Below, piece after piece: positions 14,815-26,588 of a DNA stretch of 41,834 nt. Made by a program: the position numbers and the translations under genes. Source of the DNA: an uncultured Clostridium sp. GTDB lineage: Bacteria > Bacillota > Clostridia > Lachnospirales > Lachnospiraceae. The notes under the pieces were generated by a model. It was given only the letters and a program-made list of their open reading frames with translations. It had not been told where the DNA came from and made no database searches. The stretch covers positions 1 to 41,834 of the forward strand of contig CAMNRM010000044.1 of NCBI GenBank assembly GCA_946553025.1, given 5' to 3'. The stretch's first letter is position 1, and each line of letters begins with the position of its first letter.

Positions 14815-15429
14815 TTACTGAACAGCACCTACATTCGTTACCTTAAAGTTGAAAATGCCGTTGACCATCGACCACTCATAGGAAAATCCCTGCGGGAAAG
14901 TATAAGCTGCTTTGGCAAAAACCGTATTCAGCAAGTCTGGCCGTGTAGCATACAGATCGTAAGCACAGGTCATGCTGAACGAACCGTCGGCATTCGCCTG
15001 GAATTCCTTATCCATCAGGTTATATTCAATCAGCTTTGCCGTCCAGTAGGTGGTATCCTCCGGCGTAGCCGTGGTTGAAGAAGTCGGCGGAATCTTATCC
15101 GTTACCCAGAGTCCGTTCTCGTCCAGGCGGCCGCCGTTGCAAACCAGATTCGACATCCTTACGCCGTTGGTTTCAAAATAATACCAGTTCTGATCGATAA
15201 AGCGCCATCCGGTAACGGTGAAGCCATCCTGGTCAAAATAATATACATTTCCGTCAATTTCCTTCCATGTACTGGTCGGATAGGTTCCGTCAGCTTCCAC
15301 ATAGCGCTTCTGCCAGAACTCTCCGCCTTCCAACTGCGCCCACTCTCCAGCCATAACCGGGATTACGGACAATACGGATAAGCCTGCGGCCATTCCCATC
15401 GCCAATAACTGTTTCTTATGCAATTTCAT
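14815..15429 (-). CDS. secreted protein with cell-wall-binding repeats
   Basis: The 204-residue product begins with a signal peptide: basic KLHKK, a hydrophobic core LLAMGMAAGLSVLSVIPV and an AxA-like end VMAGEW. After it come about two choline-binding-type repeats: STWKEIDGNVYYFDQDG, then GWRFIDQNWYYFETNGV. A Thr/Ser-rich linker and a C-terminal domain of about 80 residues, which I do not recognise, follow. The repeats suggest non-covalent attachment to wall teichoic or lipoteichoic polymers. The start is fixed by GGAGGA upstream of 15429. It is a single-gene unit. Confidence 0.82.
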   Translation of the reverse strand: MKLHKKQLLAMGMAAGLSVLSVIPVMAGEWAQLEGGEFWQKRYVEADGTYPTSTWKEIDGNVYYFDQDGFTVTGWRFIDQNWYYFETNGVRMSNLVCNGGRLDENGLWVTDKIPPTSSTTATPEDTTYWTAKLIEYNLMDKEFQANADGSFSMTCAYDLYATRPDLLNTVFAKAAYTFPQGFSYEWSMVNGIFNFKVTNVGAVQ

Positions 15430-15652
15430 GATTCTATCCTCCTGCAATGCTTCTGTAAAATTCTGTTTTGGACTACAAACGCGGAAAAACTTCCTTGTAC
15501 TCTCTTCCGCGGATACAGGACAGGGAAACCCGTCCATTACTACAACGATTATACCCTGTTTTTCCAAGATATGCAACTAAAAAACGGGTTTCTTCCTCTT
15601 ACAGCTTTCTTACAAACAGAATTTTTTGTAAATATTATCTTAGGATTCTTTA

Positions 15653-15681
15653 TTGACAGACATATTTATACGTGTTATGTT
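15653..15681 (+). promoter_or_regulatory. sigma-A promoter for the DUF4041/GIY-YIG gene
   Basis: A consensus TTGACA (15653-15658) and TATGTT (15676-15681) are 17 bases apart, 36 bases before the start codon. The remaining part of the 15430-15716 divergent gap shows no gene. Confidence 0.72.
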
Positions 15682-15716
15682 TTTATCAAAAGTACAACAA
15701 GAAAAGAGGAAAAGCT

Positions 15717-17249
15717 ATGGGGATAAGCGATGTTTTTAAGACAAAGCAATTTAAAACGGATATTGAACGGCTTACGGCAGAAAATGAATATTTAAATTCT
15801 CTCCTTACACCGGAAATGAAAACGGCAGTATCCATAAATGCTGAAATCCAGCGGCTTATCGCTGAAAAAGAATCCATTCAGGCAGAAATTGAAAATCATA
15901 GGGAACAAAAGCAAAAAATCATTCAGGAAATCTTTTCTTTAAACAGTGAAATCCGAGAGAAAAGAAAATCGATTATCTTTTTAGATGACGAAATATTATA
16001 CCAGGACTTTGGACTTTACACGCCTGTCTACAATTTGATGAACTCCGAAATCTATAAAGACAAAATTGCGGTAGTTCGGGAAAAGCAAAAAGCAATGATA
16101 AAAAATAACACTGCTGCGACTTTTCCCAATAACTTTACTTACAACAACAGCCTCGCGCAGGGCAAAAAGCTGGTGGCAGATAACGTAAAGCAGATTTTAC
16201 GTGCCTTTAACAATGAATGTGAAGCCATTATTGATAAGGTAAAATTTAACAATGTTGAATCCATACGTAAAAGAATTATCAAATCCTGCGAAGACTTAAA
16301 CAAATTAAATTCTAAAATGCAGATTTCCATCACGCCGTCTTATCTGGATTTGAAATTGCAGGAAATGAACCTTTGTTATGAATATGCGATGAAAAAACAG
16401 GAGGAGAAGGAAGAACAAAAGCGTATCCGGGAAGAACAGCGGGAAGCCCAAAAGCTGCAAAAAGAAATCGAAGAAGCAAGAAGGACAAGCGAAAAAGAAA
16501 GAATGCATTACAAAAACGCCCTTCATCGCATTGAAGTGCAAATGCAGTCCGCAAATGAAGTGGAGCGCACGATTTTGGAAGAAAGACGCCTTGAAATGCA
16601 GCAGCAGCTTAACAGCATTGAAGAAGAAATAAAGAAAATCGATTACAGAGAAGCAAACCAACGCGCCGGATATGTTTATATTATTTCAAATATCGGTTCA
16701 TTCGGGGAAAATATTTACAAAATCGGGATGACACGAAGATTAGAGCCAATGGATCGCGTGGACGAACTTGGCGATGCATCCGTTCCTTTTGCCTTTGATG
16801 TACACGCAATGATTTTCAGCGATGATGCCCCGGCGCTTGAATCCGCACTCCACAGGGCATTTGATAACAGAAAAGTGAATATGATTAATACAAGAAGAGA
16901 ATTTTTTCATGTAACGCTTGAAGAGATTGAAGCCGTTGTAAAAAAGAATTTTGATAAAACGGTTGAATTTACGAAAACTCCAAACGCCGAACAGTACCGT
17001 GAATCTCAAATGATGCGCCGCCAATTGGGGCAGGGTGAACTGGTACGGCAGGAAGCGACCACAGAGCCCCAGGCAGCCGCCCCCTCATCTGCCCGCACGA
17101 TTTCATCAAAACCCGCCAAAAAAGCCGAACTCGATCCGTCAAAAGAATATTTACATACAAAATGGGGGATTTATGAAATGCCGGAAGTTTACCGCATAAA
17201 CCTCCGAAGAGGTCCCCGCAGCGACTTAAAATTAGTGAAAACAATTTAA
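15717..17249 (+). CDS. DUF4041 coiled-coil protein with C-terminal GIY-YIG (T5orf172) domain
   Basis: The 510-residue soluble protein starts with a coiled coil (residues about 10-85). A DUF4041-like region follows with QDFGLYTPVYNLMNSEIYKDK and IRKRIIKSCEDLNKLN, then a long Glu/Arg/Lys/Gln-rich coiled coil (about 230-325). The GIY-YIG-like nuclease domain reads AGYVYIISNIGSFGENIYKIGMT, with a downstream Arg in MDRVDEL and Glu in ALESALHRAF. The tail ends LHTKWGIYEMPEV. The MUG113/T5orf172 version of this domain is common in phages and mobile islands. The exact function is unknown; nucleic-acid cleavage and a defence or competence-like role are guesses. The start at 15717 follows AGAGGAAAAG. 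It is monocistronic with its own promoter and terminator. Confidence 0.8.
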   Translation: MGISDVFKTKQFKTDIERLTAENEYLNSLLTPEMKTAVSINAEIQRLIAEKESIQAEIENHREQKQKIIQEIFSLNSEIREKRKSIIFLDDEILYQDFGLYTPVYNLMNSEIYKDKIAVVREKQKAMIKNNTAATFPNNFTYNNSLAQGKKLVADNVKQILRAFNNECEAIIDKVKFNNVESIRKRIIKSCEDLNKLNSKMQISITPSYLDLKLQEMNLCYEYAMKKQEEKEEQKRIREEQREAQKLQKEIEEARRTSEKERMHYKNALHRIEVQMQSANEVERTILEERRLEMQQQLNSIEEEIKKIDYREANQRAGYVYIISNIGSFGENIYKIGMTRRLEPMDRVDELGDASVPFAFDVHAMIFSDDAPALESALHRAFDNRKVNMINTRREFFHVTLEEIEAVVKKNFDKTVEFTKTPNAEQYRESQMMRRQLGQGELVRQEATTEPQAAAPSSARTISSKPAKKAELDPSKEYLHTKWGIYEMPEVYRINLRRGPRSDLKLVKTI

Positions 17250-17257
17250 AATAACAC

Positions 17258-17313
17258 AAAAACTCCCGAAACCCCGCCCTTCCTCAACATTCCGGCGTTT
17301 TCAGGAGTTTTTT
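17258..17313 (+). terminator. terminator after the GIY-YIG gene
   Basis: Arms around AAAACTCCCGAAA and TTTTCAGGAGTTTT enclose a GC-containing loop and end in TTTTTT. The symmetry also allows it to stop minus-strand transcription leaving tRNA-Ala. Confidence 0.82.
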
Positions 17314-17316
17314 CTA

Positions 17317-17389
17317 TGGACCCGATGGGACTCGAACCCACGCTCTCTGCGTTGCGAACGCAGCGCTTTCCCAACTAAGCTACGAGCCC
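17317..17389 (-). tRNA. tRNA-Ala(CGC)
   Basis: On the minus strand the 73-base sequence folds as a cloverleaf: acceptor GGGCTCG with CGGGTCC (two G-U pairs), a D-arm AGCTTAGTTGGGAAAGC, anticodon stem CTGCG/CGCAG with loop TTCGCAA, and T-arm GTGGGTTCGAGTCCCAT. Anticodon CGC reads GCG, alanine. CCA is not encoded. Confidence 0.92.
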
Positions 17390-17407
17390 TTTTCAATCAC
17401 GGATTAC

Positions 17408-17436
17408 ATTATACCGCATTTTCCCGGCAATTACAA
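17408..17436 (-). promoter_or_regulatory. promoter of tRNA-Ala
   Basis: On the minus strand TTGTAA (17436-17431), 17 bases, TATAAT (17413-17408) lies about 20 bases upstream of the tRNA 5' end. Confidence 0.68.
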
Positions 17437-17481
17437 CCAATTTTTTCAATTTCCGCTAAAAATTCCGCTAAAAATTTCTGC

Positions 17482-17518
17482 AAAAAACACCCCCGCCGCT
17501 TTCCCGGCAGGAGTGTTC
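17482..17518 (-). terminator. terminator of the atp operon
   Basis: On the minus strand AACACTCCTGCCG pairs with CGGCGGGGGTGTT across a short loop and is followed by TTTTTTG. It lies about 60 bases after the atpC stop codon. Confidence 0.85.
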
Positions 17519-17577
17519 TTTTGTTTATTTTCAGATTTTCGGTTAGCCATAGAATACCGCGCCAAACATCATTCCGC

Positions 17578-17976
17578 CTAACGCCGTGCCTCCAGCCTCA
17601 CCAGCGCCCGCTTAAGCGCTAATTCTGCCCTAGCCACGTCAAGTTCCGCACCGCCTCCAGCAAGCCTCTTTTCGGCCCTTCCTTTCGCTTCCTGTGCACG
17701 TTTTTCGTCGATTTCCTCTGGCCACTCGGCAACTTCTGCCATAATCGTGACCTGTTCGGGCATCACCTGGATAAAGCCTGCCATCAGTGTGGCCTTCTTT
17801 ACCTCGCTGCCCTCATGAATCTTCAAAAGCCCCGGCGCTACAATCGCAGTCAGCGGAATATGCCTGGCATAAACACCGATCTGCCCTTCGGTGGTGGTTA
17901 ATTCCACCATCTGGGCTTCACCCTGATAAAACGTCTTATCCGGGGTAATCACTTCTAATTTAAAGACATCTGCCAT
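17578..17976 (-). CDS. atpC: ATP synthase F1 epsilon subunit
   Basis: The 132-residue product is the central-stalk epsilon subunit, which couples gamma rotation to the c-ring and can inhibit ATP hydrolysis. The N-terminal beta-sandwich begins FKLEVITPDKTFYQGEAQMVEL and includes GQIGVYARHIPLTAIVAPG. The C-terminal two-helix part (residues 85-132) has the usual Ala/Arg/Glu-rich pattern. It follows atpD by 11 bases and is the last gene of the operon. Confidence 0.96.
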   Translation of the reverse strand: MADVFKLEVITPDKTFYQGEAQMVELTTTEGQIGVYARHIPLTAIVAPGLLKIHEGSEVKKATLMAGFIQVMPEQVTIMAEVAEWPEEIDEKRAQEAKGRAEKRLAGGGAELDVARAELALKRALVRLEARR

Positions 17977-17987
17977 AGCCTTCCCCC

Positions 17988-19415
<1,428 letters not shown>

Positions 19416-19425
19416 TCAAAAACCT

Positions 19426-19510
19426 GTTGCTGTTCACACGTTCACAGCAACGAAAACTGCCCTGAAAGCTGTCTTGGGTTACGCGGCGCTTCTCCTGCGC
19501 CTGCCGTAAC
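19426..19510 (-). other. two hairpins in the atpG-atpD spacer
   Basis: Hairpin one: GTTGCTGT (19426-19433) and ACAGCAAC (19444-19451), 10-base loop. Hairpin two: GTTACG-GGCGC (19478-19489) and GCGCC-CGTAAC (19497-19510) with a small internal loop. Neither is followed by a T-run, so they look like mRNA processing or stability elements that may raise beta/epsilon output relative to upstream genes, not terminators. Confidence 0.6.
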
Positions 19511-19539
19511 CGCCTATATTCTCTAGCCGCCGGGCCACG

Positions 19540-20400
19540 CTAACTGATAGCATTCGCCCCGGCAATAATTTCTGTCAGCTCCTGGGTAATGGAGCCCTGA
19601 CGCGCCCGGTTATACTGCAGGCTCAACGCCTCGATCATCTCTTCTGCATTGCTGGTTGCCGAGTCCATCGCCGTCATACGTGCGCCGTTTTCACTGGCAA
19701 GGGCCTCTAACAGGCCGCCGTAAATTAAGCTGCTCATATACTTGGGAATAATGGCATTAAGCACCTCATCCTCATTCGGCTCATAGTTCATCAGCAGTTC
19801 TTTGCCCTTTTCCTCCCCTTCTTCCTGATCCGCTTCCACCGGAAGCAGCTTAATCAGCTTTGGAATATGGGTAACGGTGTTCTTAAAGAAGGTATAGGCA
19901 AGATAAATCTCCCCTATCTCTCCCCGGGCAAAGGCTTCCAGAAGTTCTGCGGTTATCTCCGATGCGTCCTGATAAGTCGGCTCGTTGATAACCTCCGAAT
20001 AATCCGCTTTAATGTTATAACCCTTCCGCACCAGACCGTCCCTGCCCTTGCGCCCGATCGCGTAAACTTCCGTTTCCGCCGCCGGCAGCTCCTCGCTTCC
20101 CGTAATCAGCCGGATAATATTGTTATTATAGCCTCCGGCAAGACCGCGGTTCGAGGTGATGGCAATGACCGCCTTTTTCTTCGACGCCCCCGCCTGGAGA
20201 TATTTATGTTCAATATTTCCCGAACGGCGCAGAATCGAACAGATGGTATCATACATCATATTAAAGTAAGGTGCAGACTCCTCTGCCCTTGTCTTGGATT
20301 TTTGCAGCTTAACCGTGGAAACCAGCTTCATGGCCTTGGTGATCTGTTCCGTGCTCTGAATACTGGCGCGTCTACGCTTTATATCTCTCATGGATGCCAT
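19540..20400 (-). CDS. atpG: ATP synthase F1 gamma subunit
   Basis: The 286-residue rotor subunit begins MASMRDIKRRRASIQSTEQITKAMKLV, the conserved N-terminal helix. It has the Rossmann-like middle with ITSNRGLAGGYN and the conserved C-terminal helix MTAMDSATSNAEEMI...YNRARQGSITQEL. An acidic stretch (EADQEEGEEKGKE) sits in the variable region. The start at 20400 has GCAGGTGA upstream. It directly follows atpA. Confidence 0.97.
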   Translation of the reverse strand: MASMRDIKRRRASIQSTEQITKAMKLVSTVKLQKSKTRAEESAPYFNMMYDTICSILRRSGNIEHKYLQAGASKKKAVIAITSNRGLAGGYNNNIIRLITGSEELPAAETEVYAIGRKGRDGLVRKGYNIKADYSEVINEPTYQDASEITAELLEAFARGEIGEIYLAYTFFKNTVTHIPKLIKLLPVEADQEEGEEKGKELLMNYEPNEDEVLNAIIPKYMSSLIYGGLLEALASENGARMTAMDSATSNAEEMIEALSLQYNRARQGSITQELTEIIAGANAIS

Positions 20401-20417
20401 GATGGTTCACCTGCCTT

Positions 20418-21947
<1,530 letters not shown>

Positions 21948-22011
21948 TTATTGGTGATAAGGCAGTTTTCTGCCCTATCGGTGCTTCTTTATGAAAGCAC
22001 CCCGTCCCGGA

Positions 22012-22560
22012 CTATGCAAGCTGAATCCGGGTAAGCTCTTTTTGCAGTTCATATATCTGGGTCTTAATGCTGGAATCCACTACCCGGTCACCGATTCGGA
22101 TAACCATACCGCCAATCAGAGAAGCATCCACCGTATAGTGAATCTCAAACTCCTTATAGCTGGTCGTGGACAGCAGCCGTTCTTTTACCTGCGCCTTCTG
22201 TGCGCTGCTTAATTCCACGGCACTGCTCACAAACGCCGTACCGATTTTTTTCATTTCCTTTACCTGGCCGATGAAATACTCCAGGATGGAAGGAATTTCT
22301 TTGTGCCTGCCCTTTTCCACTGCAATGGTCAGGAAGCCCAGCATATCCGGGGAAATCCGGTCGCAGAAAACCCGCTCCAATACACCCAGCTTTTCTTCCT
22401 TGACAACCTTGGGATTGTCTAAAAGAACCGCCAGATCCGGGTTCTCCTTCCAAACTTCCATCAGGGCTTTTGCCTCGTCAAATAAGACATCCACCTCCTG
22501 ATGTTCCAGGGCGGCTTCCATCAGGGCATCACCGTATACCTTTGATACTAGCTTAGCCAT
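22012..22560 (-). CDS. atpH: ATP synthase F1 delta subunit (OSCP)
   Basis: The 182-residue peripheral-stalk cap joins F1 to the b subunits. It has the helical N-terminal domain beginning LVSKVYGDALMEAALEH and the C-terminal signature around YKEFEIHYTVDASLIGGMVI, then RIGDRVVDSSIKTQI. It overlaps the end of atpF by 13 bases, indicating translational coupling. Confidence 0.95.
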   Translation of the reverse strand: MAKLVSKVYGDALMEAALEHQEVDVLFDEAKALMEVWKENPDLAVLLDNPKVVKEEKLGVLERVFCDRISPDMLGFLTIAVEKGRHKEIPSILEYFIGQVKEMKKIGTAFVSSAVELSSAQKAQVKERLLSTTSYKEFEIHYTVDASLIGGMVIRIGDRVVDSSIKTQIYELQKELTRIQLA

Positions 22561-23072
22561 GTGCTCTCACCCATCTCCTTTAATGTTTCATCAATCAGGC
22601 TGTCCTGAATATTGGTATCAATAGAAGCAGCAACCACTTTTCCGGCCATTAAGGACGCGATCGAAATCATTTCCTGCTTCATCTCGTCTAATGCCTTCTT
22701 GCGATCCAGTTCAATCTGGCGGTTTGCACGCTCGATAATTCTGGCAGCCTCGGTTCTTGCCTCCTCTAAAATATCGGCTTCCTTCACCATGGCTTTCTTT
22801 CTGGCCTCTGCCAGAATCGCATCTGCTTCCTTGTTTACCTCTTTCAGTTTGCTTTCATACTCTGCCTTCAATTCCTCCGCTGTCTTTTTGTCCTCAGCCG
22901 CCTCAGCCAGTTCACCGGCAATCTTCTGGCGTCTTTTCTCCAAAAAGGCTCGCGCCGGGTTAAACAGCAGGTAGGACAGCGCAAAGAACAGGATAAGAAC
23001 ATTGATGCCCGTTAATACCGCATCATGGATTAACTGAAAGTCAAATCCTATGATTCTTAAAAATTCGTCCAA
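22548..23072 (-). CDS. atpF: ATP synthase Fo b subunit
   Basis: The 174-residue peripheral-stalk protein has one N-terminal membrane helix (INVLILFFALSYLLFNPARAF) followed by a long charged helix that forms the stalk dimer. The start is a TTG at 23072 with GGAGG seven bases upstream. The length is typical. It lies between atpE and atpH. Confidence 0.95.
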   Translation of the reverse strand: MDEFLRIIGFDFQLIHDAVLTGINVLILFFALSYLLFNPARAFLEKRRQKIAGELAEAAEDKKTAEELKAEYESKLKEVNKEADAILAEARKKAMVKEADILEEARTEAARIIERANRQIELDRKKALDEMKQEMISIASLMAGKVVAASIDTNIQDSLIDETLKEMGESTWLS

Positions 23073-23121
23073 GACCTTGCCTCCTCTCCTGCACTATTAT
23101 TCTGTGCCAAACCTTGTCCAA

Positions 23122-24161
<1,040 letters not shown>

Positions 24162-24321
24162 ACGCTTTCCTCCTTTCTCCATTATTTCCTTCATTTTGTG
24201 CGCATTCTGCGGCATGGCATCCTCGGTTTTCGTTAGATGCATATCCGCCAAATCCGGCACATGCACAGGATTATGCAAACATTTTTTGACCGCACTTGTT
24301 TGGCTCCGGCCTGCCTTATCT

Positions 24322-24732
24322 TCATTTTTTCACCGCGTGGTTTCTAGCACGGTGCAAAAGGGGCTGAAGATATGCCCCTGCCTTAAGGCCCATACTTCCC
24401 AGAACAACTGCCAGTGGATTAATCTGCGGGAATTTCCATAAAAGTAAAATAAGCAAAATAATATAAACAAACTTCCGAATCATGGAGTGGATAACCGTCG
24501 TCTTATTCGCGTAACTCTGATCGGCAGAGTCCAGCACCTTTTCCGTAATCACCGCCATATGAATTAACATAACAACGGCAGCCGCCAGGCCGATAACCAC
24601 ACCCAAAAGCACCGAAATCCGGCTCCAGCCCATCAGCGGGGCAAATGCGCAGCCTGCAAAAGCCAGAAACAGGTTCCAGATAACGATACCCGCAGACATT
24701 TCCACAACTAAACTCTTTGTTTCACTGGTCAT
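24322..24732 (-). CDS. atpI: ATP synthase subunit I-like protein
   Basis: The 136-residue membrane protein has four predicted helices: residues about 12-32, 40-60, 85-102 and 104-120. Position and pattern fit AtpI, an assembly helper for the c-ring in sodium-type ATP synthases. Its start has GGAGGA and overlaps the last codons of the upstream atpZ gene by 11 bases. The family is divergent, so the name rests on context as well as topology. Confidence 0.82.
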   Translation of the reverse strand: MTSETKSLVVEMSAGIVIWNLFLAFAGCAFAPLMGWSRISVLLGVVIGLAAAVVMLIHMAVITEKVLDSADQSYANKTTVIHSMIRKFVYIILLILLLWKFPQINPLAVVLGSMGLKAGAYLQPLLHRARNHAVKK

Positions 24733-25159
24733 GGCTTTCCTCCGCTGTCATCTTTACTTCCTCCTGCGCAGACAAACCCTCTCCCGGCACAGATGATATC
24801 ACATCTCCGGAAACTCTTACGTTTTCGGAAGTTTTCCCATTCCCGGAAGTTCTTACCCGGCTCATCGGTTTCGGACGGCTCACCGGCTCGTATTTTGGTT
24901 CCTTCCGGCTTCGGTTCTGCTCTTCTCTTTCCTTCCTGTCATCCTTTTCCCCGGCCAGAAAAGTAATCTTAGCCATGTGGTATCCGCACCGGCCTCCCGC
25001 CAGCACGCCAAGGAGAAGGAAGAGGAGCACCGTCTTCGTCCCAAAATGATTGTCTACCCAACAGCCTGCAAATATACATAGAAAGATCGGCGTCATCACA
25101 CTGATGCCAAGCTGTGTCACCATAGCCAGGCTCCGGAAAACCTGTTTTTTGTATCCCAT
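24722..25159 (-). CDS. atpZ: AtpZ/AtpI-family protein with long polar C-terminal tail
   Basis: The 145-residue product has two membrane helices separated by the family loop CWVDNHFGTKT (residues about 33-43), followed by GVLAGGRCGYHMAKI. An unusual tail of about 75 charged residues rich in Lys, Arg, Glu and Ser follows; AtpZ proteins are normally around 80-100 residues. It is the first gene of the operon, just downstream of the promoter at 25196-25225. AtpZ helps ring assembly or divalent cation supply in some alkaliphiles; its role here is inferred from position. Confidence 0.82.
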   Translation of the reverse strand: MGYKKQVFRSLAMVTQLGISVMTPIFLCIFAGCWVDNHFGTKTVLLFLLLGVLAGGRCGYHMAKITFLAGEKDDRKEREEQNRSRKEPKYEPVSRPKPMSRVRTSGNGKTSENVRVSGDVISSVPGEGLSAQEEVKMTAEESHDQ

Positions 25160-25195
25160 AAAATCACCTGCTTTCCATGTTACTGCACATAGTGT

Positions 25196-25225
25196 ATTAT
25201 ATACAAATATTCAAGGGTTTGTCCA
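25196..25225 (-). promoter_or_regulatory. atp operon promoter
   Basis: On the minus strand TGGACA (25225-25220), 18 bases, TATAAT (25201-25196). The inverted repeat TTCATA-AATTC-TATGAA lies just upstream (25233-25249) and could bind a regulator, though AT-richness alone may explain it. Confidence 0.6.
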
Positions 25226-25302
25226 GCAATTTTCATAAATTCTATGAATTACTTTTAAAAATACATTCCGGGGCTATCATTTTCCCAAATAAGATGATTT
25301 GT

Positions 25303-26136
25303 TTATTCCTCAATCTTCTTTGCAACCACGATTAATCGCCCGTCTTTATGGGTATATTCGCAGGTAATCAGCGTTAATAAATGATCTCCCCACTTTGCAT
25401 CGATTCCCGTATCCGTTCCCATCTTATATACAGAATGTTCTTTAATATAAGAAACGTATTCCTCAAATGCTTCCTGGGTTCCCCCGGTAATCCATTCATA
25501 CAGCGGATGGTTCTGATCGGCGGCGCTCATCGTAAATATCGCCATCACTTCATAATCCCCATAATCTTCCAGCGTATCGAACTCGACCACCGGATGCGCG
25601 TCACGAAACTCCGGCAAAAGATAGTCTTCAAGCCCGGCAAACATACTTCCGTTCTTCATATGATGCCCATAAATAATAATATTCTTACAGTCTTCCGATA
25701 AATCGCACTCTTCTGCCACATAGGGCGCTCCATAAGAACTTTGCTTCTTATCAAAATCGTGCTTTAAATAAAAATTGGGGTTGTCCGGCGTCTGGAGAAC
25801 CGGATAGTCAATTTTCGTCCCTTCAATTCTAATCCATCCGACCAAATCCGAATTTTCCTCTTTAACCTTGCTGTATGCCTTCACCCTGGCTTCCCGCATA
25901 GCCCGGATCGCTGCTGCCTCGGCCTCCTTGGCACTTAAGCCGGAACTCTCAGCCTCCGTTTCCGCGGCCTCCAGCTCCCCAAGTTCCTCATTCACCAGAC
26001 CGGATAAATCTTCCAGCCGGCCGTCATTTTTCTTCTGGCCAATCATCTTTGCGGCAAGCACTCCCCCGCTGCCTAAAAAAACAATAATACAGAGAATTAA
26101 AAGAATATCACCCAGCAGATGCTTTCTGTTCTTCAT
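25303..26136 (-). CDS. class B sortase
   Basis: The 277-residue membrane-anchored transpeptidase attaches LPXTG-like or NPQTN-like surface proteins to the wall. It has an N-terminal helix LLGDILLILCIIVFLGSGGV, an acidic/Ala-rich stalk (residues 40-90) and the sortase core. The core shows VGWIRIEGTKIDYPVLQ, catalytic His in IIYGHHMKNGSMF (about residue 158), catalytic Cys259 in LLTLITCEYT and Arg267 in DGRLIVV. The class B helical insertion is consistent with length. The start at 26136 has GGAGGA upstream. No LPXTG substrate gene is adjacent, so it may be a housekeeping sortase. Confidence 0.93.
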   Translation of the reverse strand: MKNRKHLLGDILLILCIIVFLGSGGVLAAKMIGQKKNDGRLEDLSGLVNEELGELEAAETEAESSGLSAKEAEAAAIRAMREARVKAYSKVKEENSDLVGWIRIEGTKIDYPVLQTPDNPNFYLKHDFDKKQSSYGAPYVAEECDLSEDCKNIIIYGHHMKNGSMFAGLEDYLLPEFRDAHPVVEFDTLEDYGDYEVMAIFTMSAADQNHPLYEWITGGTQEAFEEYVSYIKEHSVYKMGTDTGIDAKWGDHLLTLITCEYTHKDGRLIVVAKKIEE

Positions 26137-26175
26137 CGGACTCCTCCATTCTGCCTGCACCTTGACGTTTCAATT

Positions 26176-26255
26176 ATCGGATGTTACCATTCACACACAC
26201 ACGGTAACCATCGGATTCCTTATCCTATTATAAAGTAATTGGGTATAGATGGCAA
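26176..26255 (-). promoter_or_regulatory. sortase promoter and 5' leader hairpin
   Basis: On the minus strand TTGCCA (26255-26250), 17 bases, TATAAT (26232-26227) predicts a start near 26220. Immediately after comes a near-perfect hairpin (26176-26216) with arms of 13-14 bases (ATCGGATGTTACC against GGTAACCATCGGAT) around an AC-repeat loop. A hairpin at the extreme 5' end usually protects mRNA from 5' exonuclease. Confidence 0.62.
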
Positions 26256-26328
26256 TAGGTCTGTAAAAAACTAATATTTTTGCAATTTTTTATAAAAATT
26301 CTGAAAATAACTTTTTTTCAAAAAACCA

Positions 26329-26357
26329 TTGACATTTGGCCAATTCTTTAGTAGAAT
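26329..26357 (+). promoter_or_regulatory. promoter of the tRNA-Phe/tRNA-Gly pair
   Basis: TTGACA (26329-26334), 17 bases, TAGAAT (26352-26357), about 30 bases before tRNA-Phe. Confidence 0.8.
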
Positions 26358-26386
26358 ATCACCGTTGCTTCAAGAGAGCAGCCGAT

Positions 26387-26459
<73 letters not shown>

Positions 26460-26463
26460 CTGC

Positions 26464-26534
26464 GCGGGTGTAGTTCAATGGTAGAACACTAGCCTTCCAA
26501 GCTAGATACGTGGGTTCGATTCCCATCACCTGCT
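26464..26534 (+). tRNA. tRNA-Gly(TCC)
   Basis: The 71-base cloverleaf has acceptor GCGGGTG and CACCTGC with one G-U, anticodon stem CTAGC/GCTAG, loop CTTCCAA (anticodon TCC) and T-arm GTGGGTTCGATTCCCAT. It follows tRNA-Phe by four bases and is followed by a T-run, so the two are co-transcribed. Confidence 0.96.
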
Positions 26535-26588
26535 CTTTTTATTTGTCAAAAACAGTTACCGTTCATTTGTATTCCCTGGAGATCTGCT

